From NCBI RefSeq assembly GCF_954871325.1, contig NC_088776.1, positions 17,794,052 through 17,858,051 on the forward strand: DNA of 64,000 nt, written 5' to 3'. Shown in pieces: positions 23,114 to 34,792 of the stretch (its first letter is position 1; every line of letters starts with the position of its first letter). The notes under the pieces are model-generated. The model did no database searches. It was not told the origin of the DNA and worked only from the letters and a program-made list of their open reading frames with translations. Origin of the DNA: Gordionus sp. m RMFG-2023 (taxonomy: Eukaryota > Nematomorpha > Gordioida > Chordodea > Parachordodidae). The position numbers and the translations under genes are program-made.

Positions 23114-24707
23114 TAAATGATTTAGCTTCAGATTTATCTCGACACTCGATATAATATGTAATTAACTATAAAAGATACTGGGTTCCAATGGTTATAGTGG
23201 ATGCTTTCATCGAGTTATCCATGATAAATTTTGTCAGCAAAGTTATAAGGTAAAATGCAAACCAACTCTCTAAAAATAAATAAATCAAAAGCTTATATTT
23301 GAACACTGATATTATAGTAGTAATATTAATAAGCTTGGCACACTTATGTTTCTTGCGTTAACCTTACCCCTACGAACAGGATTGCAAACAAAAATGGTAA
23401 GGAATTGTGTTCATTTTGCTATATGGGATTTTTAAAATATGAATTCTTGTTTTGATATCGGAGAAATATTTTATTCATCTGTCATATTCTTTTGAAATAT
23501 AGAAACTACTTTAAAAAAACATTGCATTGGCCTTGTTGATTGTAAGATGGTAAAAGACTTTTTAACATAAAATGATAGTATAATTAAAATTTCTAAACTC
23601 AATAAACTCGTTTTAGTAAGACCCACCTTAAATCTAAGAGAGCTCAGTGTTTAATCCTTACTTCAACTAAATACAATGAAATTATGCTCGAAACTCTCAA
23701 AGATTAGTTGTTAAGAGATTCTATTGTATCTTATTCCGATAAGCATTATTTCTATAAATTATACTGTCTAGAAGTTGTTGAAAATATAGGAAATTATTAC
23801 AGTAATAAATTATCAGAACTGTTTATTACCAAAACGAATCGGTTATATGCTATAATTTCAAAATAAAATGATTGTTAAAATAATTTAAACATGAATTGGT
23901 TTAGATAATCTAATTCTTATGAAAAATTGAAAAGAATTTTGTAAAATATATAAATTATTAAAAGTGAATGTCACAGATGTTATATATTTCTTATATATTT
24001 GTAGTGGATATTTTATATATATATATTGGTAAATTATATATATATTTATCAATATTTTTAGTATTAAATTATAAATGTCAATCAATCAATTATAAATATA
24101 TATTTAGTTAGTAATAATATTGATTTTTGTTGATATTGATTTTTATATGATAATCGGCGCGGAAGGTTTTGTAATAAAAAAAACGAATGTTTTTGTATTC
24201 ATTATTAAAATTATGACAAGATTGTTGGAATTAATAAAATTATGATAGAATATATAGCAAGAATATATTAAGAATATATAGCAAGAATATATTATAAAAT
24301 CGGAGAGATTAAATAAATATATATAAAGAAATATTAAATATAGAGTTATTTTAGTATTAATAAATAGATTGTTAGAATTATTTTAACAGACTGGGTCGTG
24401 AGTATTGATGAGACGGAAAAGTATATTATTTACTAATTTAAATACTTTTGATTGCTACATTACAATTTTTGAAGATTTTTATTTATAGCTTTATAGTTAA
24501 AGCATTTGTTTAAATTGATTAATATTATTTGGTCGTGATTGGGACATGTAGAATGTTTAGAAGTGATTTGTTGCATAATGATATTATCGATGAAACACTA
24601 TATTAATACCATGAAAACAACTTAGACACACAGGATAAATTTATTGGTAAAATAAAATTAAATCACAAAGATCAAAAATGATAAAATAATACAAAAAAAC
24701 GTTGCTT
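23114..24707. other. AT-rich DNA with short tandem motif, no gene seen
   Basis: A short direct repeat around ATAGCAAGAATATATTA occurs near 24250-24300. No coding frame, RNA gene or paired repeat ends are supported. Confidence 0.45.
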
Positions 24708-24712
24708 ATATA

Positions 24713-24956
24713 TATTAAATCGATTAAAGTTTAAAAAAAGATAATGAATTTTATTTGTAATTCTTTTGGTATATATTTATTTATGTAATTATCCAATTTA
24801 ACTTCTAATAATATGCAATTTGATTAACCTCGATAATATAATATTACATGTTGGAAAGTTATAATATAATATACAAATAACGTCCTTTTAAAATATATAA
24901 CGTGACCTTTTAAAATATATCTTAACCTTTACAATAATAAATATTCAGATGTAACA
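24713..24956 (-). repeat. element C LTR, left copy
   Basis: This is the 3' LTR in the sense of the element. It matches the right copy over its full length, apart from a short insertion near ATATTACATGTTGG and scattered differences. Confidence 0.75.
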
Positions 24957-26064
24957 TATCTTTTTTCCCACCAAGTTAAGATCGTCTACTAATCTTTTTA
25001 TTTAGCAAGTTCAAGTTCATCTATTAATCTTTTTGTTGGCTTTAGTTCCCTTGTTGGATAACCCGTTTGCCTTCCTTTTTGACTTGGGTCAATTGTTATT
25101 ACTGATTTGATTACTTCTGGTTCTTCCCTTATTAGTAGTTGGTCAAGATAATATGGTTTTGTACGTTTATTATTTTTTTTTCTTTTTCTTCTTCCCTTTT
25201 CCAGGATTGTGATGGCGATTTTAGTTTTTCGACATCTTTATCTAATTGTTCCATTTTCGCTTGTTATCCCTGTAGATCTATTTTTTGCGATTAATTCTTC
25301 AAACGTTTTTAGAATTATTCTTCACATAATCGTAGTTCACCTGAAGTTTTACGTACCACTACCATTGGAGTACTCCAGGTTACTCTATATAGTTTGTCAA
25401 TATTCACGTTACCATTATCATTATATTGTTGATCATGTTAATTTCTACATATGTTAATAACGATAAGTCAAATTCTATAATCCCTGGACATCCAAATAGG
25501 CTGTGTCAAATTCCATAATCCCCGGAAATCCAAATAGGCTGTATCAATCATTTTGATAGTGCCCTTTATATCATAAATACTAAAATCCATGGAAATCTAA
25601 ATAGGCTGCATCAATCATTTTGATAGTGCCCTTTATCATTATCATAAATTCTATAATTTTGTTTTAGTTTAACGGTTGGTCTTCGTCTTTAGTATCTGGG
25701 TATCGTAAACATAGTTCTCCGGCGATTAATTGATCGCGAATTCTTAGTTCTACGTTATCTTCAAATTCGCATCTTCGAGCTAGCTCCTTTATATATATTT
25801 TTTTTTATATAGCTCATTACGGATTCAGTAGGGCCGCGATTTAATCTAATGAAATCAATTGCTCCTCTATCAATAGAAAATTTTGAGGATATTTTATGTG
25901 TCTATAGTCGTCAGTAGGCCATTTATCTCATTCATCTTTTATCCATAATTGCTAAATTAATTAATTTATTTTATTTTTTTTAAACAAAAAAATATTATAA
26001 TTCTATATGATATTTAACTTGACCGAAAACCGAAAACAGCGCGACCTTTTACCTCGTCGCCAAA

Positions 26065-26294
26065 TATTAAATCGATTAAAGTTTAAAAAACGATAATGAA
26101 TTTTATTTGTAATTCTTTTGGTATACATACATTTATATAATTATACAGTTTAACTTCTAATAATATGCAATTTGATTAACCTCGATAATATAATAGTTAT
26201 AATATAATATACAAATAACGTCCTTTTAAAATATATAACGTGACCTTTTAAAATATATCTTAACCTTTACAATAATAAATATTCAGATGTAACA
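26065..26294 (-). repeat. element C LTR, right copy
   Basis: This is the 5' LTR in the sense of the element. It is bordered on its inner side by the putative primer-binding site and on its outer side by the atata duplication. Confidence 0.75.
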
Positions 26295-26479
26295 ATATAC
26301 AAAATAAAAATAATATAATTAGAATAAAATTAATTTAGATTGTTTTCGAAGGTAAATAGAAAAAACTTTAATTTAGTATGACCTTTAGAAATAAATTGAA
26401 ACATAAAAACGTGTAGAATTGTTTTTTGAAAATTATTAACAATTAAAACTAATAGTTTTAAAAAATAAAAATATCAATT

Positions 26480-27045
26480 TTGAAAACGTCTTAATAACAG
26501 TTAAGATTGTTTTGTCTTGTATCTTTTATTTTTGTTTTGTTTAGCATTATTTAGTTTTGTTTTGTATCACGCCGTTTTGTTCTGAAACGTTTTATCTCGA
26601 TTCGTTTTATTACTCTTCGTTTTATTTCTCAGTGCTTTGTTTCATTTCGTTCTGTTATGCTTCGTCTTGTCTCGCATTTGTTTCGCAGCATTTTGTTTCG
26701 ATTCGCCTTGTTTCGTTTTTGTAAGCCTAACAAAGTCAATCCTGACAGAACCAGGCCTAACAAATCAGAGCCTGACAAAGCAGTCTGACAAAGCCAATCG
26801 TAACAAAGCTAATAACAAAATCAAACCTGACATAGCCAATTGTGACAAAGGAAAGCTATACAAAGCCAGACCAAAAGCAAGTCTAACAAATCCTTAAGGT
26901 AGGGCAAGTCAAACAAACCAAAGAAGGCGAAATTAGAAGCGAGCAGAATTATTCAGGATCAAGCCGAACAAATAAGGAACTATACGAGAAAGCAGACCCG
27001 ATCTGAATAAGATTGAATTGAGCCGAACAAAGCCCCCCCCCTTTT
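26480..27045. repeat. strand-asymmetric low-complexity block
   Basis: From about 26500 to 26720 the plus strand is a degenerate array of TTTCGTTTTGTT-type words. From about 26730 to 27035 it is a degenerate array of GCCTGACAAAGCC and CCGAACAAAGC-type words. The second half is roughly the reverse complement of the first, so the block is a quasi-palindrome. A chance frame at 26637-26897 spans it but is only repeat-encoded sequence. A run of nine C residues lies near 27033-27041. Confidence 0.6.
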
Positions 27046-27240
27046 CCCACACAAATGAAGCCTATCTGATATTTTAAAAATCGTCCACCAAACCTTACCA
27101 TGCCCGAAACAAATCGAACCAAGCCTGCAATTAACAAAGAGAATGACAGATATTAAGTAATGTAATAGAGATAATTTATAAGACTTTCTAGGAATTAAGA
27201 AATGCAGCGATTAAAATTGACTCAACTTGCGTCTATTTTT

Positions 27241-27552
27241 CTACCCTGAAGAATTTGATGAGGTAGATATAAGGATTTTATCAGTTTTTATAATTTTACA
27301 TTTGACGTTGTTAAATACTAAAATACTAGTTAGAGATCTGCTATTTGGGCTTAGAGGCAAAATCCTGATGGGCATATCGTTTTTTTCAATTAGATGAAGA
27401 AACGGAAGGAGAAGTGTTGATGTTTTTTTAGCGAGTGAAGGTCCCGCATACCAATTATTAGTTTTATTATAGAAGTGGTGCCTCACTCTATTATGGCGCC
27501 GAGTATTGTATTGATGTAAGCTAGGAACGGTAGGTTTTTTACCCATTTCCAA
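27241..27552 (-). CDS. unrecognised 103-codon frame
   Basis: The open minus-strand frame has balanced amino-acid use and a basic, His-rich N-terminal part (HQYNTRRHNRVRHHF), then a hydrophobic stretch (TLLLPFLHLI). Its base composition is less AT-rich than its neighbours. I do not recognise a domain. The YNTRRH motif recalls the C-terminal tails of some LINE-encoded proteins, but nothing else supports that. There are no neighbouring exons. It could be a small lineage-specific gene, an exon or a transposon relic. Confidence 0.35.
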   Translation of the reverse strand: MEMGKKPTVPSLHQYNTRRHNRVRHHFYNKTNNWYAGPSLAKKTSTLLLPFLHLIEKNDMPIRILPLSPNSRSLTSILVFNNVKCKIIKTDKILISTSSNSSG

Positions 27553-28293
27553 AAAAAATCAATCATATATTTTAAGTTATAAAATTAATTCGATTTATAA
27601 AAATAACTTTATGGTTTAATTATATGGAAATTTAGCATAAATATATATTTTTTTAAACTTAAATTCAAGTAATAATTATAAAAGGATGGTTTTTTTTAAA
27701 ATAAATTTTGTCTTACAAAATAATCATTATTCCAGCATTTATATTGCCATTTAAATAAAATTATAAAAATTATTACAACTAATGCAAATCTGAATGCAAT
27801 TACTTCAACCTATTGGAACCCTCTATCCTAGATTGTTTCTCTATTTACCAGCCAACTGTCTTAGAGTAAGGCCGCGATTCTAATAATCTGATCTTGACGT
27901 ATAATTCAAGATGTTATAAGTTAATATTTTTTTATAAATGTCTCAAACAATATACTTGAAAAAATTTTAAATTAAGAAAAATAAATAATTGGAAGATCAT
28001 AAATGCACAATTAATTCCTATGCAAAATATATCATTTGGTACAGGATATATCCATCCATAATAATACCCTTATCCCCGGCGAGTTGCTTATATACAATAT
28101 TGATTATTTAAACAACCTATTAATATAATTTCTTATGTCAACAACTAGGGTATTTAGGATGCCGCCGTTGCAAATTTGTTTACCTTCCAAATCACATAGA
28201 ACAAATTTAAATAACATAGTCAATGGAGATGTCCATAAAGTTATATTTCAATAACAGTGGCTAGAAATTTAACGAATACAATTGATCTTAGAC
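27553..28293. other. intergenic DNA, nothing recognised
   Basis: AT-rich without coding frames, tRNA or paired repeat ends on either strand. It is bounded on the right by the terminus of the second GGCGTAGCC-type repeat. Confidence 0.45.
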
Positions 28294-28544
28294 CAGGCGC
28301 ATAACCAGGTATTTTATATGAGGGGATGGGGATAAATTTTATTTTTGAGCATTAAAAATTAGAACTAATCATCATATAAATTATTAGAACTAATCATATT
28401 TGAAAATATGATAATTTTGAACACAAATAATAAAATACAGAAAATTCAAAATATTAAGAGCGAATACAGTACGGTTAAAAAATATTATGGCTATATAAAC
28501 CGGTATGTAAATCACAAATAAAATATAAAATTAAAATGTTAATC

Positions 28545-28661
28545 TGTTATATTATAGAAATTAATAAATTAATATTATATATAATGGTTATTAAATAGTA
28601 TATGTTTATTATATAACGCGCATTTATTTAACTTATTCAAATTATATTTTTATATGTTAAC
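28545..28661 (+). repeat. element B 5' LTR, first part
   Basis: It matches the start of the 3' LTR at 40082 and ends TATATGTTAAC at the insertion point of element A. Confidence 0.85.
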
Positions 28662-29251
28662 TGTTACAAGTCCGAACTTAACTCAGGGTGTTAACACAGT
28701 ATTGGGAGAGCTAATTAAGAATCAAAGGTGTATTAAATCTATATAATTAAAATAAAGGATTAATTTTAATAATAACGAGGGCTAACTACTTACTTTTGAG
28801 CACACCTAAAATATATAATGTAACTCTTTTAAATAATTCTAATTTATTAAATCGTAGACTTACTTTTTCTGTATTAATTCTTTCCTTTTTATTAAATTTC
28901 ACACAAATTTCGAAGAAACAAAATATCGTCTGTAATTCTTTTATTAAATTAATTTTTAAAATATCATCCGTTTTAAATATAATTATTTTTCTTAGCTATT
29001 TATATATTTTTTTTATAGCCATTAAACATTATAAGTATTTGCATATTAAAATAATAATTTTTCGAAGAAATAAACATATAAAATAAAAATTCATCATTTA
29101 AATTTGTTCCATAAACTATAAAAAAATGTAAAATTTATTTTGCATATACAAATATAATTTTTCGAAGAAATAAACACATAAAATAAAAATCCATCATTTA
29201 AATTAATTTTGTTCCATTATTATCTTTTAACTAAATTTGCATAATCCAACA
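28662..29251 (-). repeat. element A LTR, left copy (3' LTR)
   Basis: This 590-bp direct repeat has TG..CA termini and is about 99% identical to the right copy. The polypurine tract complement TCTCCCCC abuts its inner edge. Confidence 0.92.
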
Positions 29252-29259
29252 TCTCCCCC

Positions 29260-29590
29260 ATTTAATTCTCCCTTAACTCCATCGTGTTTGCCGATGCTAC
29301 CATATTCCTCCCTAATGCACTCGAATTACTATTCGTGGTCAACTCCATACTTGGGCAAAACCGTAGTTTGTGTTCACCCCCGCACGCCCAGCATTCCACT
29401 CTCCTTCTTGTGCTATACGGTGCTATTCTGCGACCCCCTCTCGTCGGCGCTTCTTGTAGCCAATCTCCGTATCTTTGTTTCGCCTCGTTCCTAGCTGCTT
29501 CTACCCATCTGTTTGATTCTTCGGAACCGTCGACGTCTCTTATCTCTATCCTCATTATCTTGTTACCCACTCTAACATAGGAGGTCATCT
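29260..29590 (-). CDS. element A: extra 3' ORF with a zinc-knuckle-like motif (fossil part)
   Basis: This ORF of about 108 codons lies between the integrase and the 3' LTR, outside the usual gag-pol set. It has a basic, acidic-patched N-terminal part (KIMRIEIRDVDGSEESNRW) and a motif CWACGGEHKLRFC. That spacing (CX2CX3HX4C) is one residue shorter than the canonical CX2CX4HX4C zinc knuckle. Its base composition is much less AT-rich than the rest of the element. It could be a transduced or captured sequence or an accessory nucleic-acid-binding protein. No envelope-type signal peptide or membrane anchor is visible. Confidence 0.6.
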
Positions 29591-29726
29591 AAATAAAATA
29601 CTTTATACACATATATATATACTTCGACTCTTATTTCTCTATACTAGGTTACAATTTCTTCTCTAACTCTTTATAAAATATAAATCTCATAATTAAGTCT
29701 AACATCCCTTTTATTTCCTACAACGT

Positions 29727-29911
29727 ATGATTCTCTTACTATGTCTATCATCAAGTTATTCCTTTCTAAATTATGATTCTCCTAGTATGTCTATCATCAA
29801 TTTATTCCTTTCTAAATTATGATTCTCCTACTATGTCTATCATCAATTTATTCCTTTCTAAATTATGATTCTCCTACTATGTCTATCATCAATTTATTCC
29901 TTTCTAATTCT
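29727..29911. repeat. 46-bp tandem repeat inside element A
   Basis: Four nearly identical units start with CTATGTCTATCATCAA at 29739, 29785, 29831 and 29877 (exact 46-bp steps). They lie in the non-coding stretch between the integrase region and the 3' ORF. They may be a replication-slippage product or an element-specific RNA structure. Confidence 0.85.
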
Positions 29912-29929
29912 TCGTATATTTCTCATTTC

Positions 29930-32500
29930 TCTCTAAGGCCCTAAGCTTCTACACCTTACTTGCTTCAGGTGCCTTGTAAAGGTTCCTTCTTGTCCTTCAA
30001 TCTTTACTTCTACTTTTTTCTTTCCTATATTTTTGCTTATTACACCCTTCCCCCATTTAATAGGCCCATCAAACAACAATACCCACACCAAACTTCCTAC
30101 TGGCAATCTTTCACTCTCTACTTTTTCTCTCCTTATCACTTTTTCCTTTAAAAAATCTAATTCTGATCTCGTCTTTCTTCCTAAAAATATTTCAGCTGGT
30201 GACTTTCCTTTTGCTGTTTCCGTACTGTTGTATGCTAATAATGATAACCACCATTGACCTTCTCCATATTTTTCCTTTTTCAACCAACTCTTTACTAACG
30301 CTACCATTCGCTCAGCTTGTCCATTGCTTCTTGGGTAATAAGGTGGTGATAATAAATGTCTAATATTCCACCTATCACAAAATTTATCAAACGCTCTACC
30401 TTTAAAAGCTGGACCTCCATCTGTTACTATCGTCTTCATTAAACCATATTTGCCTACAAAAACCTTTATCTTATCTAAAGCTACTCTTGTTGATAAACCC
30501 GAAACTTGCTGACAATCTATCCATTTTGAACCTGCATCTACCATGATAAAAAATCTTTTCTTCTCATATTCTAAAAAATCTACATGTATTCTTTCGCATG
30601 GAATATCTGTTTTTGGCCATTTATCTTCCTTATTCTTTGCTGGAACATTAGCCCACATGTTACAGGTTTCACAGCTCCTCGCTAACTCTTCTATTTCCTT
30701 ATTCATCTTAGGCCACCACATATATTCTCTTGCTTTATTTTTCATTCTTTCTATGCCTTGATGACCTGAATGTATTACATTTAAGGTTTCCTTTCTTAAT
30801 TTATTCGGTATCACTAATCTATATCCTCTCAATAAACAATTGTCTTCTATATTTAATTCACTCTTAACTTTTTTAAACGCTTTATCTTCATTTTTCCATT
30901 CTATATCTCCTTTTAAACAAGCTTTAATTCTTATTAATTTTTCATCTTGTTGGGATATCTTATCTACTATTTCAAATGTTATAGGTTTTTCTCTTGTATC
31001 TATTCTCACCGCTCTTATAATATTACCCTTTACATTTTCTTCTTCTTCTATATATTCTAAACTATTGATTACTGGCTCTTTGTCTTCAATATCTTTATTA
31101 AACAATCTTGATAAAATGTCCGGTAAGCAATTTTGTTTACCTTCTCTGAATTTTATTTCAAAATCGAAATTACCAACTAAAATTAGCCATTTTTGCAGCC
31201 TGGGTGAAATCATAAGTTCCTTATTCTCTTTCTTAAATAAATCTACCAACGGCTTATGATCCGTATACAATAAAAACCTTTTTCCTATCAGATATTCCTT
31301 ACATTTCGTAAGCCCGAATTTCACTGCTAGAGCCTCTCTTTCTATCGTTGAGTAATTTTTCTCAGTGCTATTAAATCGTCTCGATAAAAATAAAACAGGT
31401 TTCTCCACATTATCTATCATCTGCAACAAAACTCCTCCTATACCTTCATTAGAAGCATCGACTGCTAAAATAATATTTAATTTCTCATTAAAACAACTTA
31501 AAATAGGCTTCTCTACCATCTTTATTTTCAACTTTTCGAAACTTTTCTCCTGTGCTTCTCCCCATTCAAACTTTTTATTTTTCTTTAATAAATCATACAA
31601 CGGTGTAGCAATTTCTGCAAAATTTTGAACAAACCGATGATAATAATTTGTTGCTCCTAAAAACGCTTGTACTTCCGCTTTATTATTCGGGGCTCTCATA
31701 TTCATGATCTTATCTATATTCTTTACAATTGGCGTAATCTCATTTCCCTTTATAACATGTCCTAAATACTTTATTTCTTTTACTCCAAAAACGCTCTTCT
31801 TCAAATTAGCTTTTAAACCATTTTCTAATATAATATCTAACACTTTAACTAATCTCGAATTGTGTTCTTCTTCTGTTCTACCAGATATCAAAACATCATC
31901 TAAATAATACATTATTCCTTTTATTCCTTGAAATAACGCCGTCATCGTTCTTTGAAATATTGGCGCTGATATTTTCAAACCAAAAGGTAGTCGGCAGAAT
32001 GCAAACAAACCTCTATGAGTTGTAATCGTTAGTATCTTACTTGTCTTTTCACTCACCTTAATTTGCAAATAAGCATTCGAAAAATCAATCTTTGAAAACA
32101 GGGTGTCTCCTCTTAAATTCGCTAGCAGTTGTTCTATTCTAGGTAGTGGATACTTTTAATTTATTACGAACTTATTCACTGTTACTCTATAGTCTATACA
32201 CAATCTTAAACTGTTATCTGGTTTTCTTATGGGCACTAAAGGTGTTGCCCATTCACTATGCACTATTGGTTTTATTATTCCGTTTTTTAACCATTTATCT
32301 AATTCTTTATCTATCTCTTCTATCCACGAAAACGGTAATCTTCTTATTCCGCAAAACTTAGGTTTATAATTTTCTTCTAATCGTATATCTACTTCAAAAT
32401 TTTTCAGAGTACCTAATTCTTCTTTAAAGACTTCCTTATACCCATTCAAAATAATCTTTATTTCTTTGTCCAACATATCTTCAACAACATTCTGATCTAC
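29930..32500 (-). CDS. element A pol region: reverse transcriptase, RNase H, integrase (fossil part)
   Basis: Reading on the minus strand, the reverse transcriptase carries the active-site motif YLDDVLI. RNase H follows with AVDASNEGIGG, STIEREALA and YTDHKPL. The integrase has an HSGHQG..CETC zinc finger and a catalytic core with VDAGSKW, TDGGPAFKG and NGQAERM, giving the D,D,E set. A C-terminal chromodomain is not evident. These motifs and their order define the Ty3/Gypsy group. The many plus-strand frames across this interval are antisense shadows. Confidence 0.9.
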
Positions 32501-32519
32501 CATATTATTACTTTCTTGT

Positions 32520-33175
32520 TTAATTTCGACTGAATTTACCTCTATTGTCTTTATATCTCTTGTTTTCTTCTAAGTTGCTTCTATATTTAATCAAAAATTC
32601 TGGTGTTCGATTTCTAAGTTTATCGAGAACTAATTCTTGTTTATCCTCTATAATAGGTAACTTAAATCTATCGAAATCACTCCTTATTATTTCACTATTC
32701 TCAATAAATTCTGTTGTTCGATTTCTAAGTTTCTCGCGAACTAATTCTTGTTTACCCTCTATAATAGGTAACTTAAATCTATCGAAATCTATCATTTCAC
32801 TATTTTCATCATTACTTACAGGGATAGTATCGAAAAATTTCCACCAATTATAAACTGGACCTAACGTTCTTATATCATACCATCCTAAAATCGGTTCAAT
32901 CTTCAACGTAGTTATCCACAAATTTATACTTTTATTAACTCTTGGTAACCTTACCCTATAATACCCTAAAATTTTTACCATGCTACCATCCAATTGTTTG
33001 GCTCTTATCTTTTTTGTAACAAATTCTTTCTCTGGCCAAAATCTCATAAAATCCTTTATACTTATCAAACTAATTTCTGCTCCTGTATCTAATAAAAAAC
33101 AAATTTCTGCTTCCTCCATGTTTATCTTTACTCTAGGGCATCTATTTTTCATTAAAAAATTCTCTAATTCCATCT
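32520..33175 (-). CDS. element A protease-bearing region (fossil part)
   Basis: The frame contains the retropepsin signature FLLDTGAEISLIS, followed by a typical flap-like GYYRVRLP stretch. The C-terminal part contains an internal imperfect duplication of DFDRFKLPIIE, about 45 residues apart. It lies between the zinc-knuckle protein and the reverse transcriptase. Confidence 0.8.
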
Positions 33176-33599
33176 TTAGTACGTCTACACTAGTTGCCTT
33201 TTTAATTCTATATATTTCAAAATCTCTATTTTTTTATTTTTATATCACTTCTATTAATATCGCTTGAATTATAATTATCAACGTCAAAACACTTTTTATC
33301 GCAAAATTTATCGTTCTTATTACAATAATTATTCTTACTTGCACTAGCATTATCAACATCATCCAAATTATCATTATTAAAATTAAAATACTTATTTTTA
33401 CTACAATTATTAACATTAACAAAATTAGTATAATTATCTAATCTATCATTAAAATTAAAATGCTTAATTTTACCTGAACTAAAATTAGAAAAACTATTAT
33501 TACCAAATTTATTATTAAAATTAAAATATTTATTCTTATTTTCTACTAAATTATCAACATTAAAAAAATTATTAAATTCATTATCAAAATATTTCTTTC

Positions 33600-34040
33600 T
33601 TAGTCATTTGTTACATTTTTCTTGAGTGTGTCCATCCTGGCCACAAATATTACATCTCACAATTATATTGTTTAACCTACATCTTATAGCTAAATGGCCA
33701 TTCCTGCCACATCTCGCGCATTTCAAATCTTTTGTTAAATCACAATCACGCGACATATGGCCTGGCTGACCACAGCTATAGCAACTTATCTGTCTGTAAT
33801 TATCCGTTCGTATGAAGTTGTTTACATTTCTTTTCTTATCTTCCTCTCTTAATATATTCTTAATATTTTCTAACTCTTTAATCTCTATCTTAACGTAAGT
33901 AGTATTTCTTCCTATAATTAAACCTAACGTGAAACTTAAAATTAGCACTAAAAATATAATTATACTTATATTCTCAAGTATTAAACTTAATAAATTTATT
34001 TGCGTAATATACATTAAAGTGTACTCAATAACCACTTGAT
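33600..34040 (-). CDS. element A gag-like protein: membrane segment plus three CCHC knuckles (fossil part)
   Basis: About 143 codons. Residues 20-42 form a strongly hydrophobic segment (ENISIIIFLVLILSFTLGLI). The C-terminal half has three canonical CX2CX4HX4C knuckles: CYSCGQPGHMSRDC, CARCGRNGHLAIRC and CNICGQDGHTQEKC. No capsid domain is visible, and the interval back to the LTR is too short to hold one. An Asn-rich linker region (about 33240-33600) follows before the protease. This is an unusually small gag organisation. Confidence 0.75.
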
Positions 34041-34199
34041 TAAAATAATTTTAAATAATTTAAAAAAATTGTATAAATATAAAATTACTATTATAATAAA
34101 TAAAAGTAATAATAATTTAAATAACATAAAATAAATTTGTTTTTACCTTTGAATTCCTAAGTGAATATCTAACAGGCCCTGATTTACTTCGGTCCAAAT

Positions 34200-34792
34200 T
34201 GTTACAAGTCCGAACTTAACTCAGGGTGTTAACACAGTATTGGGAGAGCTAATTAAGAATCAAAGGTGTATTAAATCTATATAATTAAAATAAAGGATTA
34301 ATTTTAATAATAACGAGGGCTAACTACTTACTTTTGAGCACACCTAAAATATATAATGTAACTCTTTTAAATAATTCTAATTTATTAAATCGTAGACTTA
34401 CTTTTTCTGTATTAATTCTTTCCTTTTTATTAAATTTCACACAAATTTCGAAGAAACAAAATATCGTCTGTAATTCTTTTATTAAATTAATTTTTAAAAT
34501 ATCATCCGTTTTAAATATAATTATTTTTCTTAGCTATTTATATATTTTTTTATAGTCATTAAACATTATAAGTATTTGCATATTAAAATAATAATTTTTC
34601 GAAGAAATAAACATATAAAATAAAAATTCATCATTTAAATTAATTTTGTTCCTAAACTATAAAAAAATGTAACATTTATTTTGCATATACAAATATAATT
34701 TTTCGAAGAAATAAACACATAAAATAAAAATCCATCATTTAAATTAATTTTGTTCCATTATTATCTTTTAACTAAATTTGCATAATCCAACA
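34200..34792 (-). repeat. element A LTR, right copy (5' LTR)
   Basis: The 593-bp copy lies at the start of the element in its own orientation. A plus-strand frame of about 70-95 codons appears in both LTR copies, but it is antisense low-complexity sequence and is not called. Confidence 0.92.

Larger units (their letters stand above)
24713..26294 (-). mobile_element. element C: miniature Ty3/Gypsy-like LTR element (fossil)
   Basis: Two direct repeats (24713-24956 and 26065-26294) begin TGTTACATCTG when read on the minus strand and flank about 1.1 kb. The flanks are atata on both sides (24708-24712, 26295-26299), a 5-bp target duplication. Read on the minus strand, the first LTR is followed by TGGCGACGAGG, a plausible primer-binding site. 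The second is preceded by the purine tract GGTGGGAAAAAAGATA. Only short gag-like similarity (around CRYPDT on the minus strand) is visible, and there is no pol. It is broken and non-autonomous. The LTRs differ by several changes and a short length difference, so it is older than element A. Confidence 0.75.
28662..34792 (-). mobile_element. element A: young Ty3/Gypsy-like LTR retrotransposon, nearly whole (fossil)
   Basis: LTRs of about 590 bp (28662-29251 and 34200-34792) read TGTTGGATTATGC..CTTGTAACA on the minus strand. They differ by only about two substitutions and three short indels, so insertion was very recent. A purine tract (GGGGGAGA) precedes the 3' LTR and TTTGGACCGAAG follows the 5' LTR. 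Order on the minus strand: short zinc-knuckle protein, Asn-rich linker, aspartic protease, reverse transcriptase, RNase H, H2C2-zinc integrase, then a separate 3' ORF. It looks close to whole with perhaps two or three breaks. No target duplication is evident: the flanks abut in the same way as the uninterrupted LTR of element B. Confidence 0.9.

Noticed and set aside
24155-24440. Possible LTR end followed by a primer-binding-like gactgggtcgtgag
   Set aside because: No second copy of the putative LTR is present in the window.
26637-26897. 86-codon plus-strand frame
   Set aside because: It is encoded by the degenerate low-complexity array and has no domain.
28796-29086. 96-codon plus-strand frame, repeated at 34334
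   Set aside because: It is present in both LTRs of element A, antisense and low-complexity; repetition follows from LTR duplication.
29727-29911. Regularly spaced 46-bp repeats considered as a CRISPR-like array
   Set aside because: The units are contiguous with no unique spacers, and the sequence is a eukaryotic LTR element.
29960-33267. Many plus-strand frames across element A, up to about 140 codons
   Set aside because: They are antisense to the pol and protease regions, are Ser/Leu/Phe-rich, and match no family.
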